64,000 nt of DNA from Aerococcaceae bacterium DSM 111020 (GTDB taxonomy: Bacteria; Bacillota; Bacilli; Lactobacillales; Aerococcaceae). This document shows, one piece after another, positions 56,197-64,000 of the stretch; positions within the stretch are counted from its first letter, which is position 1; every line of letters begins with the position of its first letter. The notes beneath the pieces are model-generated. The model saw only the letters and a list, made by a program, of their open reading frames with translations. It had not been told where the DNA came from and made no database searches. The stretch lies in assembly GCA_015863185.1 (NCBI GenBank), contig JACBXP010000005.1, positions 1-64,000 of the forward strand. Reading direction: 5' to 3'. The position numbers and the translations under genes were made by a program.

Positions 56197-57213
56197 ATGA
56201 ATCAAACGGATGTATTATTAGAAGTTAATAATCTGCATACCGGCTTTAAAATAAATGATGCATATTATGATGCAGTGGACGATGTTTCGTTTCAATTGCA
56301 CCGTAATGAAAAATTAGCCATCGTAGGAGAGTCAGGGTGTGGAAAGAGTACATTGGCCACATCAATTATTGGCCTACATGATCGAAATCGTACAAAACAA
56401 ACAGGAGAAATCCTCTATAAAGGGCAGAACTTATTAGATTACTCTGAACAAGAATATTTAGAGATTCGTGGTAAAGAGATGTCTATGATTTTCCAAGATC
56501 CCTTATCTTCTCTTAACCCATTAATGACCATCGAGGATCAAATCGGTGAAGCATTGTATTATCATACTGACTTGAATAAAAATCAACGCCATGATCGGGT
56601 ATTAGAATTATTGGACCAAGTAGGGATTCAAAATCCTAAACTCATGGCCAAACAATATCCGCATGAATTATCAGGAGGAATGCGCCAACGTGTGATTATT
56701 GCGATTGCACTCGCAGCAAAGCCTGAAATTGTCATTGCTGATGAGCCAACCACTGCTTTAGATGTGACGATTCAAGCACAAATTTTAGACTTATTAAATG
56801 AAATCCAAGAAGAGTCTGAAGCAGGAATTATTTTGATTACGCATGACTTGGGTGTGGTTGCTGAGACAGCGGACAGAGTGGCGGTAATGTATGCTGGTGA
56901 ATTCGTTGAGATTGCAGATGTTTACAGTCTTTTCAATAATCCGAGACATCCTTACACACAGTCATTATTAAAGTCCATCCCACAATCCAATGAGATGGTT
57001 AATGAAGCAACGGGTGAACTACATGTCATTCAAGGAACCGTTCCTAATATCGTTAATTTACCGAGAACAGGATGTCGTTTTGCACATCGTATTCCATGGA
57101 TTCCAGCCGTTGCTCATGAAGAACATCCAACGCTTCATGAAGTCGAACCAGGACATTGGGTGCGTTGTACTTGTCACGAACATTTTTATTTCCCAGATGA
57201 GGAGGATAAGTAA
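56197..57213 (+). CDS. peptide ABC transporter ATPase OppD/DppD (system 2)
   Basis: 338 residues. Walker [15 protein letters not shown], signature LSGGMRQRV, Walker [15 protein letters not shown]. The C-terminal extension has Cys in [13 protein letters not shown] and [15 protein letters not shown] 56197 follows GGAGGAAG; the frame is open 20 codons upstream without a site. It opens a D-F-B-C-A-A' operon and overlaps the next gene by TAATG. Confidence 0.92.
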   Translation: MNQTDVLLEVNNLHTGFKINDAYYDAVDDVSFQLHRNEKLAIVGESGCGKSTLATSIIGLHDRNRTKQTGEILYKGQNLLDYSEQEYLEIRGKEMSMIFQDPLSSLNPLMTIEDQIGEALYYHTDLNKNQRHDRVLELLDQVGIQNPKLMAKQYPHELSGGMRQRVIIAIALAAKPEIVIADEPTTALDVTIQAQILDLLNEIQEESEAGIILITHDLGVVAETADRVAVMYAGEFVEIADVYSLFNNPRHPYTQSLLKSIPQSNEMVNEATGELHVIQGTVPNIVNLPRTGCRFAHRIPWIPAVAHEEHPTLHEVEPGHWVRCTCHEHFYFPDEEDK

Positions 57214-58175
57214 TGCCAAATTTAATAGAAGTTAAAGATTTAAAAGTACATTATCCGATTCGTTCAGGATTTTTTAATCGAGTGACAGATCATGTTCGAG
57301 CCGTCGATGGTGTGAATCTTGAATTTGAACAAGGAAAAACCTATGGACTTGTTGGGGAATCCGGATCGGGGAAATCAACCATCGGAAAAGCAATCATCGG
57401 ACTCGAATCGATTACCGAAGGTTCCATATTCTATAATGGTGATGAAGTGTCAAAACAAGCTCAGAAGCGTCGTTCGAATTATCGTGAGAATGTGCAAATG
57501 ATTTTCCAAGATGCGATGTCAAGTTTTAATCCGAAACGTCGTATCTTAGATATTATGAGTGAGCCTTTACGGAATTTCACGAATATGACACCGGAAGAAG
57601 AAAAAAGAAGAGCGATTGAATTATTGGAAATCGTCGGATTGTCTGAAGAATCCCTTTACAAATATCCGCATCAATTCTCTGGAGGACAACGTCAACGGAT
57701 TGGCGTAGCCAGAGCGGTTGCGCTGAATCCAAAATTAGTCATCGCGGATGAGCCAGTTTCTGCGCTTGATTTATCCGTTCAAGCTCAAGTGTTGAATTTC
57801 ATGAAACAAATTCAAGACGAGTACAATGTTTCTTATCTATTTATCTCGCATGACTTAGGTGTAGTTAAACATATGTGTGATGAAATTGCGATTATGTATC
57901 GCGGACGTTTTGCGGAGTATGGTAATCGTCAAGATATTTATGAGAATCCGCAACATATTTATACGAAACGCTTATTATCTGCCATTCCCGAAGTTAATCC
58001 AAATAATCGGGAAGCAAATAAACGGCGTCGTCAAGAGATAGCGGCTCATTATGATGAATCATCACAACATTATTTTGATACGAATGGTCGTGTGTATGAT
58101 TTGAAACCATTGTCTCCAACACATTCTGTAGCAGTAGCTGATTTGGATAAATTTAGACAGGAGGGCGATTTCTAA
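57213..58175 (+). CDS. peptide ABC transporter ATPase OppF/DppF (system 2)
   Basis: 320 residues. Walker A GESGSGKSTIGKAI, signature FSGGQRQRIGVARAV, Walker B LVIADEPVSALDLS. It overlaps both neighbours by one base (TAATG), implying coupled translation. Paralogous to the OppF of system 1. Confidence 0.93.
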   Translation: MPNLIEVKDLKVHYPIRSGFFNRVTDHVRAVDGVNLEFEQGKTYGLVGESGSGKSTIGKAIIGLESITEGSIFYNGDEVSKQAQKRRSNYRENVQMIFQDAMSSFNPKRRILDIMSEPLRNFTNMTPEEEKRRAIELLEIVGLSEESLYKYPHQFSGGQRQRIGVARAVALNPKLVIADEPVSALDLSVQAQVLNFMKQIQDEYNVSYLFISHDLGVVKHMCDEIAIMYRGRFAEYGNRQDIYENPQHIYTKRLLSAIPEVNPNNREANKRRRQEIAAHYDESSQHYFDTNGRVYDLKPLSPTHSVAVADLDKFRQEGDF

Positions 58176-59137
58176 TGTGGAAAGTCATATTAAGACGAAT
58201 CCTCTTAATGATTCCTCAAATCTTAATCTTAAGTTTTATAGTTTTTCTATTAGGGTCATTAATGCCTGGGGATGCGTTAACAGGGCTCATTGATCCGACA
58301 ATTGGACCGGAACAATTAGCCAATATGCGTGAGCAATTAGGTTTGAATCAACCATGGTATGTTCGTTATGTTGATTGGATGTCACGCGCTATTCGTGGCG
58401 ATTTCGGGAGAAGTTTTGCTCATAAGATGCCCGTGATTGAAATTATTGGTCAGCGGATTGGGAATACCTTATGGTTATCAATTTTTACCGTTCTTATAAC
58501 TTATGCGATTGGTTTACCCCTAGGTCTTTTAGCAGGACGTTATAACAATTCAACATTCGATCGTTTTGTGAACTTCTTTAACTTTTTAACTTATGCGATT
58601 CCAACATTCGTAGCCAGTTTACTGATGTTATGGATTTTTGGTTATACTTTAGGTTGGTTCCCAACTCGTGGATCGGTTGGTGCAGGTATTCCAACGGGAA
58701 CATTTGAATATTTTGTATCGCGGTTAAGACATATGGCATTGCCGGCGATTACGATTGGTGTCTTAAGTACTACGTCGATTGTTCAATATTTAAGAGCTGG
58801 AGTGGTTGACGCCAAGTCGCAAGATTATGTACGAACTGCACGAGCAAAAGGTGTGCCTGAAAGTAAAATTTATTCTCGTCATATCTTTAGAAATTCTATG
58901 TTGCCAATTGCGCAAGGAATGGGCTATACCTTAACCGGTTTGATTTCTGGTTCTGTTATTACTGAACAAATCTTTACATATAATGGAATGGGACAGCTAT
59001 TTATTAGTTCAATTGTAGGTCGCGATTATACAGTCATGACTACATTGGTCCTCTTGTTTGGTTTGATGACATTATTTGGAACACTGATATCGGATATCAT
59101 TATGATATTTGTGGATCCACGTATTAGAATTGATTAG
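58175..59137 (+). CDS. peptide ABC transporter permease OppB/DppB (system 2)
   Basis: 320 residues, about six transmembrane helices. Permease loop DYVRTARAKGVPESKIYSRHIFRNSMLP. The start overlaps the previous stop; GAGGGCGA is upstream. Confidence 0.93.
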   Translation: MWKVILRRILLMIPQILILSFIVFLLGSLMPGDALTGLIDPTIGPEQLANMREQLGLNQPWYVRYVDWMSRAIRGDFGRSFAHKMPVIEIIGQRIGNTLWLSIFTVLITYAIGLPLGLLAGRYNNSTFDRFVNFFNFLTYAIPTFVASLLMLWIFGYTLGWFPTRGSVGAGIPTGTFEYFVSRLRHMALPAITIGVLSTTSIVQYLRAGVVDAKSQDYVRTARAKGVPESKIYSRHIFRNSMLPIAQGMGYTLTGLISGSVITEQIFTYNGMGQLFISSIVGRDYTVMTTLVLLFGLMTLFGTLISDIIMIFVDPRIRID

Positions 59138-59148
59138 GAGGAGTTAAG

Positions 59149-60084
59149 ATGCCAGATTTAAATGAACCAAATATGATTGCTGCCCAAGAAGAAGAGGCTA
59201 AGCAAGAAATTCAAACAGAACAACATTTGCCTCCCATGGGATTTGATGTCATTAAACGCGAATTTAAACAAAATAAACTTGCAACATTTTCTTTAACCAT
59301 TTTTATTGTGATACTTTTAATCGCTTTTATTGCACCCATGTTTATGGATTTAGCAGAAATTAGTCGCGTCAACATTTTTGCACGCTTTACACCACCTGGT
59401 GAAGATGGCTTCATCTTAGGTTCCAATGAAGGGGGACAAGATATTTTAAGTCTCTTAGTCATCGGAACACGTAATTCTCTGATTATAGCGATTGCGGTGA
59501 CGATTATCACTTCTCTCATCGGTATTGGATTAGGGATTATGGCTGGATATTATGGTGGCCGTGTCGATGATGGGATGATGCGTATTATTGATTTCTTAAT
59601 GATTTTGCCACAATTAATGATTATTATTGTTATTACGACCATTATTCAACGCAATGATATCCCAACATTGATCACTGTCATCTCATTAATGGGATGGATG
59701 GGTATTACGCGTCTATTCCGTACGGCGACACTGAGTGAAGCGTCTAAAGATTATGTTGCTGCTTCTAAAACAATGGGAACACCAGACTGGAAGATTATGT
59801 TTGGTGAAGTGATGCCCAACTTAAGTACGTTAATCTTTACTTACTTAACCTTAGCTTTTGCGGGAAATATCGGTCTAGAAACCGGCTTATCATTCTTAGG
59901 ATTTGGATTACCTATTGGAACCCCTTCATTAGGAACATTGATAAGTTCAGCAAACAATCCGGATGTCATCCAAAATAAAACTTGGATTTGGTTACCTGCA
60001 GTTATTCTTGTATTAGTATTGATGTTAAGTATCAACTACATCGGTCAAGCATTACAAAAAGCATCGGATACACGCCAACGCTAA
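59149..60084 (+). CDS. peptide ABC transporter permease OppC/DppC (system 2)
   Basis: 311 residues. Charged cytoplasmic N-terminus, then about six transmembrane helices with DYVAASKTMGTPDWKIMFGEVMPN as the ATPase-contact loop. AGGAGG precedes the ATG. Last membrane gene before the two binding proteins. Confidence 0.93.
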   Translation: MPDLNEPNMIAAQEEEAKQEIQTEQHLPPMGFDVIKREFKQNKLATFSLTIFIVILLIAFIAPMFMDLAEISRVNIFARFTPPGEDGFILGSNEGGQDILSLLVIGTRNSLIIAIAVTIITSLIGIGLGIMAGYYGGRVDDGMMRIIDFLMILPQLMIIIVITTIIQRNDIPTLITVISLMGWMGITRLFRTATLSEASKDYVAASKTMGTPDWKIMFGEVMPNLSTLIFTYLTLAFAGNIGLETGLSFLGFGLPIGTPSLGTLISSANNPDVIQNKTWIWLPAVILVLVLMLSINYIGQALQKASDTRQR

Positions 60085-60126
60085 ATTAAAAGAAAATGAT
60101 AATATAATTGCTTTTTTATAATTAAT

Positions 60127-60155
60127 TTGCGATTATGAAAGTGTTTTCGTATAAT
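60127..60155 (+). promoter_or_regulatory. promoter of first system-2 binding protein
   Basis: TTGCGA (60127-60132), 17-nt spacer, TATAAT (60150-60155). The upstream sequence resembles that before the second binding-protein gene, so the promoter was duplicated with it. Confidence 0.75.
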
Positions 60156-60189
60156 GGTATTAGCTATATAATTTAAAGGAGAGTAATAC

Positions 60190-61959
60190 ATGAACAAAAT
60201 GTTGAAACAAATGGTTGTCACTTCATCAGCTATGGCTATCTTTGCCGGAACTGCTAGCCCATTATTTGTCCAAGCTCAAGAGACAGATGAAGATGGGATT
60301 GTGCAATTTGAGTCACAAGTAACACATGACGGGGAAGCGGTTGAAGGCGGAACATTACGTTATGCACTTAATTCAGATAGTAATTTCGAAGGTGTATTAA
60401 ATAATATGTTCTACTCATCGAGTCCAGATGCTGAAGTTATTGGTATGTTCGCTGAATCGCTCTATGGTTATGATGAGAACTTCTTAATTGATAATTCAGG
60501 ATTTGCGGATATTGAATTTAATCAAGAAGACAAAACCGTCACAATTACAATTCCTGAAGGCGTGAAATGGCATGATGGTGAAGATGTAACCATTGATGAT
60601 GCGATTTTCCCTTATTATGTGGTGGGTCATCCAGAGTATACAGGTGTTCGTTATAGTGAAGACTTCATGAATGTTGTGGGTATGGAAGAATATCATGCTG
60701 GAGAAACAGAAGAAATCTCTGGTTTAGAGCGTGTTGACGACTATACATTGAAAGTTAGCTACAAAAACTTCCCGAACTCAATGCTTCAAGCGGGTGGAGG
60801 AATCAGCTCTTATATTGAACCAGAACATGTCTTTGAAGGCATTGAAGTCAAAGATATGGAAAATAGTGATCCAGTTCGTAAGAACCCAATCGGATTTGGT
60901 GCGTTTAAAGTCGACCAAATTACACCGGGTGAAGCTGTCAGCTACTCTCGTTTCGATGATTATTATAAAGGACAGCCAAAAATTGAAAATATTCAATTAG
61001 AAGTGGTTAGCCCATCAACCATCGTAACGGAAATGAACAATGGCAATTACGATATTGCTTCACTACCTGCGGACCAATTTGATACTTTTGCGGATGCATC
61101 AAACTACACTGTTTTAGGTGTACCAGCAAATCAGTACACATATGTTGGTTTCAAGATGGGTACATGGAATGACGAAGAAGGTAAAGTTAATTACGACTCA
61201 GAGCGCGTCGTATCTAATAAAGCATTACGTCAAGCAATGGCTTATGCTGTAGATAATAATGCAGTTGCCGTGGAATTTTATGATGGAACACGTTCGGCAG
61301 CCAATTCACTCATTCCTGAAATGTTCACAGAATATCACAATGCAGATCAAGAAGGGTATACTTATGACCCAGAGAAAGCTAAACAAATCTTAGCGGATGC
61401 TGGTTTTCAAGATACAGATAATGATGGCTTCGTTGAAGATCCAAACGGCGAGAAATTCCAATTGAATTTCGCTTCAATGGCCGGTGGAGAAACAGCAGAA
61501 CCATTAGCATTGTACTATATGCAAATGTGGAATGAAGTAGGGATTGACGTTAAACTGGTTGATGATCAATTGTTAGAATTTAACTCATTCTACGAGCGTA
61601 TTCAAACAGACGATCCAGCTATTGATGTTTATCAAGCAGCTTGGGGTACAGGTGGGGACCCGAATCCAACCGGATTATACGGCCCTCGTTCAAACTTCAA
61701 CTATACACGCTGGGAAACAGATGAGCATAATGCTATCTTAGAAAAATTAAATTCTGATGAAGCCTTTGACCCTGACTTCAAAGATGAAGCATTCAAAGAA
61801 TGGCAAGCTTATATGCATGAAGAAGCGCCAGTCTTCCCAACATTATTCCGTCATGAATTAACCGGTGTAAACCAACGTGTTAAAAACTATGACATTCAAA
61901 TTGGTACAGACTTAAGTCTTCACGAATTAGAATTGACAGCAGAAGAACCAATTCAATAA
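60190..61959 (+). CDS. peptide-binding protein, system 2, copy 1
   Basis: 589 residues, family-5 solute-binding protein (GGTLRYALNSDSNFEG, TIPEGVKWHDGEDVTIDDAI). It contains DTDNDGFVED (about 394), a DxDxDG calcium-loop-like motif common in this family. The signal peptide ends LFVQA-QE; there is no cysteine in the N-terminal region, so it is not a lipoprotein. Own promoter and terminator. AAAGGAG precedes the ATG. About nine residues in ten match the next gene. Confidence 0.92.
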   Translation: MNKMLKQMVVTSSAMAIFAGTASPLFVQAQETDEDGIVQFESQVTHDGEAVEGGTLRYALNSDSNFEGVLNNMFYSSSPDAEVIGMFAESLYGYDENFLIDNSGFADIEFNQEDKTVTITIPEGVKWHDGEDVTIDDAIFPYYVVGHPEYTGVRYSEDFMNVVGMEEYHAGETEEISGLERVDDYTLKVSYKNFPNSMLQAGGGISSYIEPEHVFEGIEVKDMENSDPVRKNPIGFGAFKVDQITPGEAVSYSRFDDYYKGQPKIENIQLEVVSPSTIVTEMNNGNYDIASLPADQFDTFADASNYTVLGVPANQYTYVGFKMGTWNDEEGKVNYDSERVVSNKALRQAMAYAVDNNAVAVEFYDGTRSAANSLIPEMFTEYHNADQEGYTYDPEKAKQILADAGFQDTDNDGFVEDPNGEKFQLNFASMAGGETAEPLALYYMQMWNEVGIDVKLVDDQLLEFNSFYERIQTDDPAIDVYQAAWGTGGDPNPTGLYGPRSNFNYTRWETDEHNAILEKLNSDEAFDPDFKDEAFKEWQAYMHEEAPVFPTLFRHELTGVNQRVKNYDIQIGTDLSLHELELTAEEPIQ

Positions 61960-61970
61960 TCTATTTATTA

Positions 61971-61999
61971 AGGACACCCGAGAGGGTGTTCTTTTTTTT
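61971..61999 (+). terminator. terminator of binding-protein copy 1
   Basis: 9-bp stem AGGACACCC/GGGTGTTCT with one wobble pair and loop GAGA, then T7. Confidence 0.9.
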
Positions 62000-62128
62000 A
62001 ATGGAACATTAATGAATAATCATTCGCTTTGTACACGAGATTTGAAAGCTTTCACTAATCGACTTATCATGAAAGACCAAATATGATAAATTAAAAACAG
62101 ATGATAAAAAATAATTTTTATAATTAGC

Positions 62129-62157
62129 TTGCAATAATTAGAATACTAAAGTATAAT
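62129..62157 (+). promoter_or_regulatory. promoter of second system-2 binding protein
   Basis: TTGCAA (62129-62134), 17-nt spacer, TATAAT (62152-62157). Confidence 0.8.
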
Positions 62158-62189
62158 ATAATTAAATTTTAATAAAAGGGGAGTGTCTT

Positions 62190-63959
62190 ATGAATAAAAG
62201 GTTGAAAAAGATGTTTATCACGTCATCAGCATTGGCTATCTTCGCTGCGACAGCAAATCCACTATTTGTGCAAGCACAAGAAACAAATGAAGATGGGATT
62301 GTGGAATTTGAGTCTCAAGTAACCCATGATGGGGAAGCGATTGAAGGTGGAACATTACGCTATGCGCTCAATTCGGATAGTAATTTCGAAGGGTTATTGA
62401 ACAATATGTTCTATTCATCAGCCTATGATGCAAGTGTGATTGGCTTATTTGCCGAATCACTTTATGGTTATGATGAGAACTATGTGATTGATAATTCTGG
62501 TTTCGCAGATGTAGAATTTGATCAAGAAGGAAAATCTGTGACCATTACGATTCCTGAAGGTGTGAAGTGGCATGATGGCGAAGATGTAACGATTGACGAT
62601 GCAATCTTTCCTTATTATGTGATTGGGCACCCAGACTATACGGGTGTTCGTTATAGTGAAGATTTTATGAATGTCGTTGGGATGGAAGAATACCATGCTG
62701 GTGAAGCAGAAGAGATTTCTGGTTTAGATCGCATCGACGACTATACATTGAAAATTAATTATAAGAACTTCCCGAACTCAATGCTTCAAGCCGGTGGGGG
62801 CGTAGGTTCTTACATTGAACCAGAACATGTCTTTGAAGGAATTGAAGTCAAGGATATGGAGAACAGTGACCCTGTTCGTAAGAATCCAATCGGTTTCGGT
62901 GCATTCAAAGTTGAACAAATTACACCGGGTGAAGCCGTAACTTATACGCGTTTCGATGACTATTACAAAGGTCAACCGAAAATTGAGAAAATTGAATTAG
63001 AAGTTGTTAATCCATCGACCATTGTTACCGAGATGAATAATGGAAATTATGATATTGCTAGCTTACCGGCAGATCAGTTTGATACCTTTGCGGATGCATC
63101 AAATTATACGGTCTTAGGTGTGCCTGATAATGCTTATACTTATATTGGCTTCAAGATGGGAACTTGGAATGACGAAGAAGGAAAAGTAAATTACGACCCA
63201 GAACGTGTGGTTTCCAATAAAGCCTTACGTCAAGCGATGGCTTATGCGGTTGATAACAATGCAGTAGCGGTAGAATTCTACGACGGAACACGTTCAGCAG
63301 CGAATTCACTGATTCCTGAAATGTTCACAGAATACCATAATGCTGATCAAGAAGGTTTCACTTATGATCCTGAACGAGCAAAACAAATTCTAGCTGATGC
63401 TGGGTTCGAAGATACCGACAATGATGGTTTCGTAGAAGATCCAAATGGCGAGAAATTACAATTAAACTTTGCTTCGATGGCAGGTGGCGAGACAGCTGAA
63501 CCACTCGCATTGTACTATATCCAAATGTGGAATGAAGTGGGTCTTGATGTCAAATTAGTTGACGACCAATTGTTAGAATTCAACTCATTCTATGAGCGTA
63601 TTCAAACCGATGACCCAGCGATCGATGTCTATCAAGCAGCTTGGGTAACGGGTGGAGATCCAAATCCAACGGGATTATATGGTCCGAAATCAAACTTTAA
63701 CTATACACGTTGGGAAACAGAAGATCATAATGCAATCTTAGAGAAATTAAACTCGGATGATGCTTTTGATCCTGATTTCAAAGATGAAGCATTCAAAGAG
63801 TGGCAAGCATATATGCATGAAGAAGCCCCTGTATTCCCTACATTATTCCGTAATGCGTTAACCGGTGTCAATCAACGTGTTAAAACTTATGATATCCAAC
63901 ATGGTAATGATTTAGGATTACATGAATTAGAATTGACAGCTGACGCACCGATTAAATAA
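62190..63959 (+). CDS. peptide-binding protein, system 2, copy 2
   Basis: 589 residues, same length and domain plan as copy 1 (signal peptide end LFVQA-QE, no lipobox Cys, DTDNDGFVED retained). By eye about 60 residues differ, scattered but including clusters such as YDASVIGLF against PDAEVIGMF and the C-terminal DAPIK. Many synonymous bases differ too, so the duplication is not recent. AGGGGAG precedes the ATG. It probably serves the same permease with altered peptide preference. Confidence 0.92.
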   Translation: MNKRLKKMFITSSALAIFAATANPLFVQAQETNEDGIVEFESQVTHDGEAIEGGTLRYALNSDSNFEGLLNNMFYSSAYDASVIGLFAESLYGYDENYVIDNSGFADVEFDQEGKSVTITIPEGVKWHDGEDVTIDDAIFPYYVIGHPDYTGVRYSEDFMNVVGMEEYHAGEAEEISGLDRIDDYTLKINYKNFPNSMLQAGGGVGSYIEPEHVFEGIEVKDMENSDPVRKNPIGFGAFKVEQITPGEAVTYTRFDDYYKGQPKIEKIELEVVNPSTIVTEMNNGNYDIASLPADQFDTFADASNYTVLGVPDNAYTYIGFKMGTWNDEEGKVNYDPERVVSNKALRQAMAYAVDNNAVAVEFYDGTRSAANSLIPEMFTEYHNADQEGFTYDPERAKQILADAGFEDTDNDGFVEDPNGEKLQLNFASMAGGETAEPLALYYIQMWNEVGLDVKLVDDQLLEFNSFYERIQTDDPAIDVYQAAWVTGGDPNPTGLYGPKSNFNYTRWETEDHNAILEKLNSDDAFDPDFKDEAFKEWQAYMHEEAPVFPTLFRNALTGVNQRVKTYDIQHGNDLGLHELELTADAPIK

Positions 63960-63970
63960 TTGAATCTGTT

Positions 63971-63997
63971 AGAGCACCCTGCGGGGTGTTCTTTTTA
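63971..63997 (+). terminator. terminator of binding-protein copy 2
   Basis: Stem AGAGCACCC/GGGTGTTCT with one wobble pair and loop TGCG, then T5. It is closely similar to the terminator of copy 1. Confidence 0.9.
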
Positions 63998-64000
63998 TTT

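Noticed and set aside
1-64000. tRNA, rRNA or CRISPR array
   Set aside because: No conserved rRNA stretches, no cloverleaf with a T-loop GTTCGANTC and CCA context, and no regularly spaced repeats were seen.

Overview
The window reads as low-GC, Gram-positive Lactobacillales chromosome. The evidence is strong AGGAGG-type ribosome binding sites, sigma-A-like promoters, CGAAC-N4-GTTCG SOS boxes, an ntp-type (V/A-type) Na+-ATPase operon in the Enterococcus hirae gene order, the gmk-rpoZ-priA-fmt-rsmB-stp-prkC-rsgA-rpe-thiN string, and RNase J2. The family cannot be fixed by eye; an Aerococcaceae-, Carnobacteriaceae- or Enterococcaceae-like bacterium is my guess. No rRNA, tRNA or CRISPR array was seen.

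1-10.9 kb is an AT-rich accessory region. It holds a truncated gene, then a complete type I restriction-modification locus: hsdM and hsdS on +, a tyrosine recombinase on -, a second hsdS on -, hsdR on +, and a GIY-YIG/DUF4357 protein. The two hsdS genes face each other around the recombinase and share an exact 37-bp inverted repeat that is in frame in both, so inversion would swap C-terminal halves and make in-frame chimeric specificity subunits. The recombinase ribosome binding site lies in a perfect 12-bp hairpin. An orphan antitoxin-like gene, a GNAT acetyltransferase and two copies of a terminator-bearing repeat follow.

10.9-14.5 kb is a manganese-type ABC transporter behind a DtxR-family-type operator. 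14.6-15.0 kb looks like a degenerate MITE or IS remnant. 15-23 kb carries uvrB with an SOS box, rpsO and pnp with structured leaders, rnjB, a ThiT-like transporter, and a reverse-strand YolD-like gene whose promoter contains two SOS boxes. 23.1-31.7 kb is the nine-gene ATPase operon. 32-44 kb is the conserved gmk-to-thiN housekeeping block, ending with a hydroxyacid dehydrogenase and rpmB. 44.4-50 kb is asp23-fakA-recG-plsX-acpP, linking fatty-acid and phospholipid supply; recG follows a strongly structured leader.

50-64 kb holds two oligopeptide ABC transporters with different gene orders (B-C-D-F-A and D-F-B-C-A-A'). The second ends in two tandem, roughly 89% identical binding proteins, each with its own promoter and terminator. 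All four solute-binding proteins in the window have ordinary signal peptides but no lipobox cysteine, which is unexpected for a Gram-positive.
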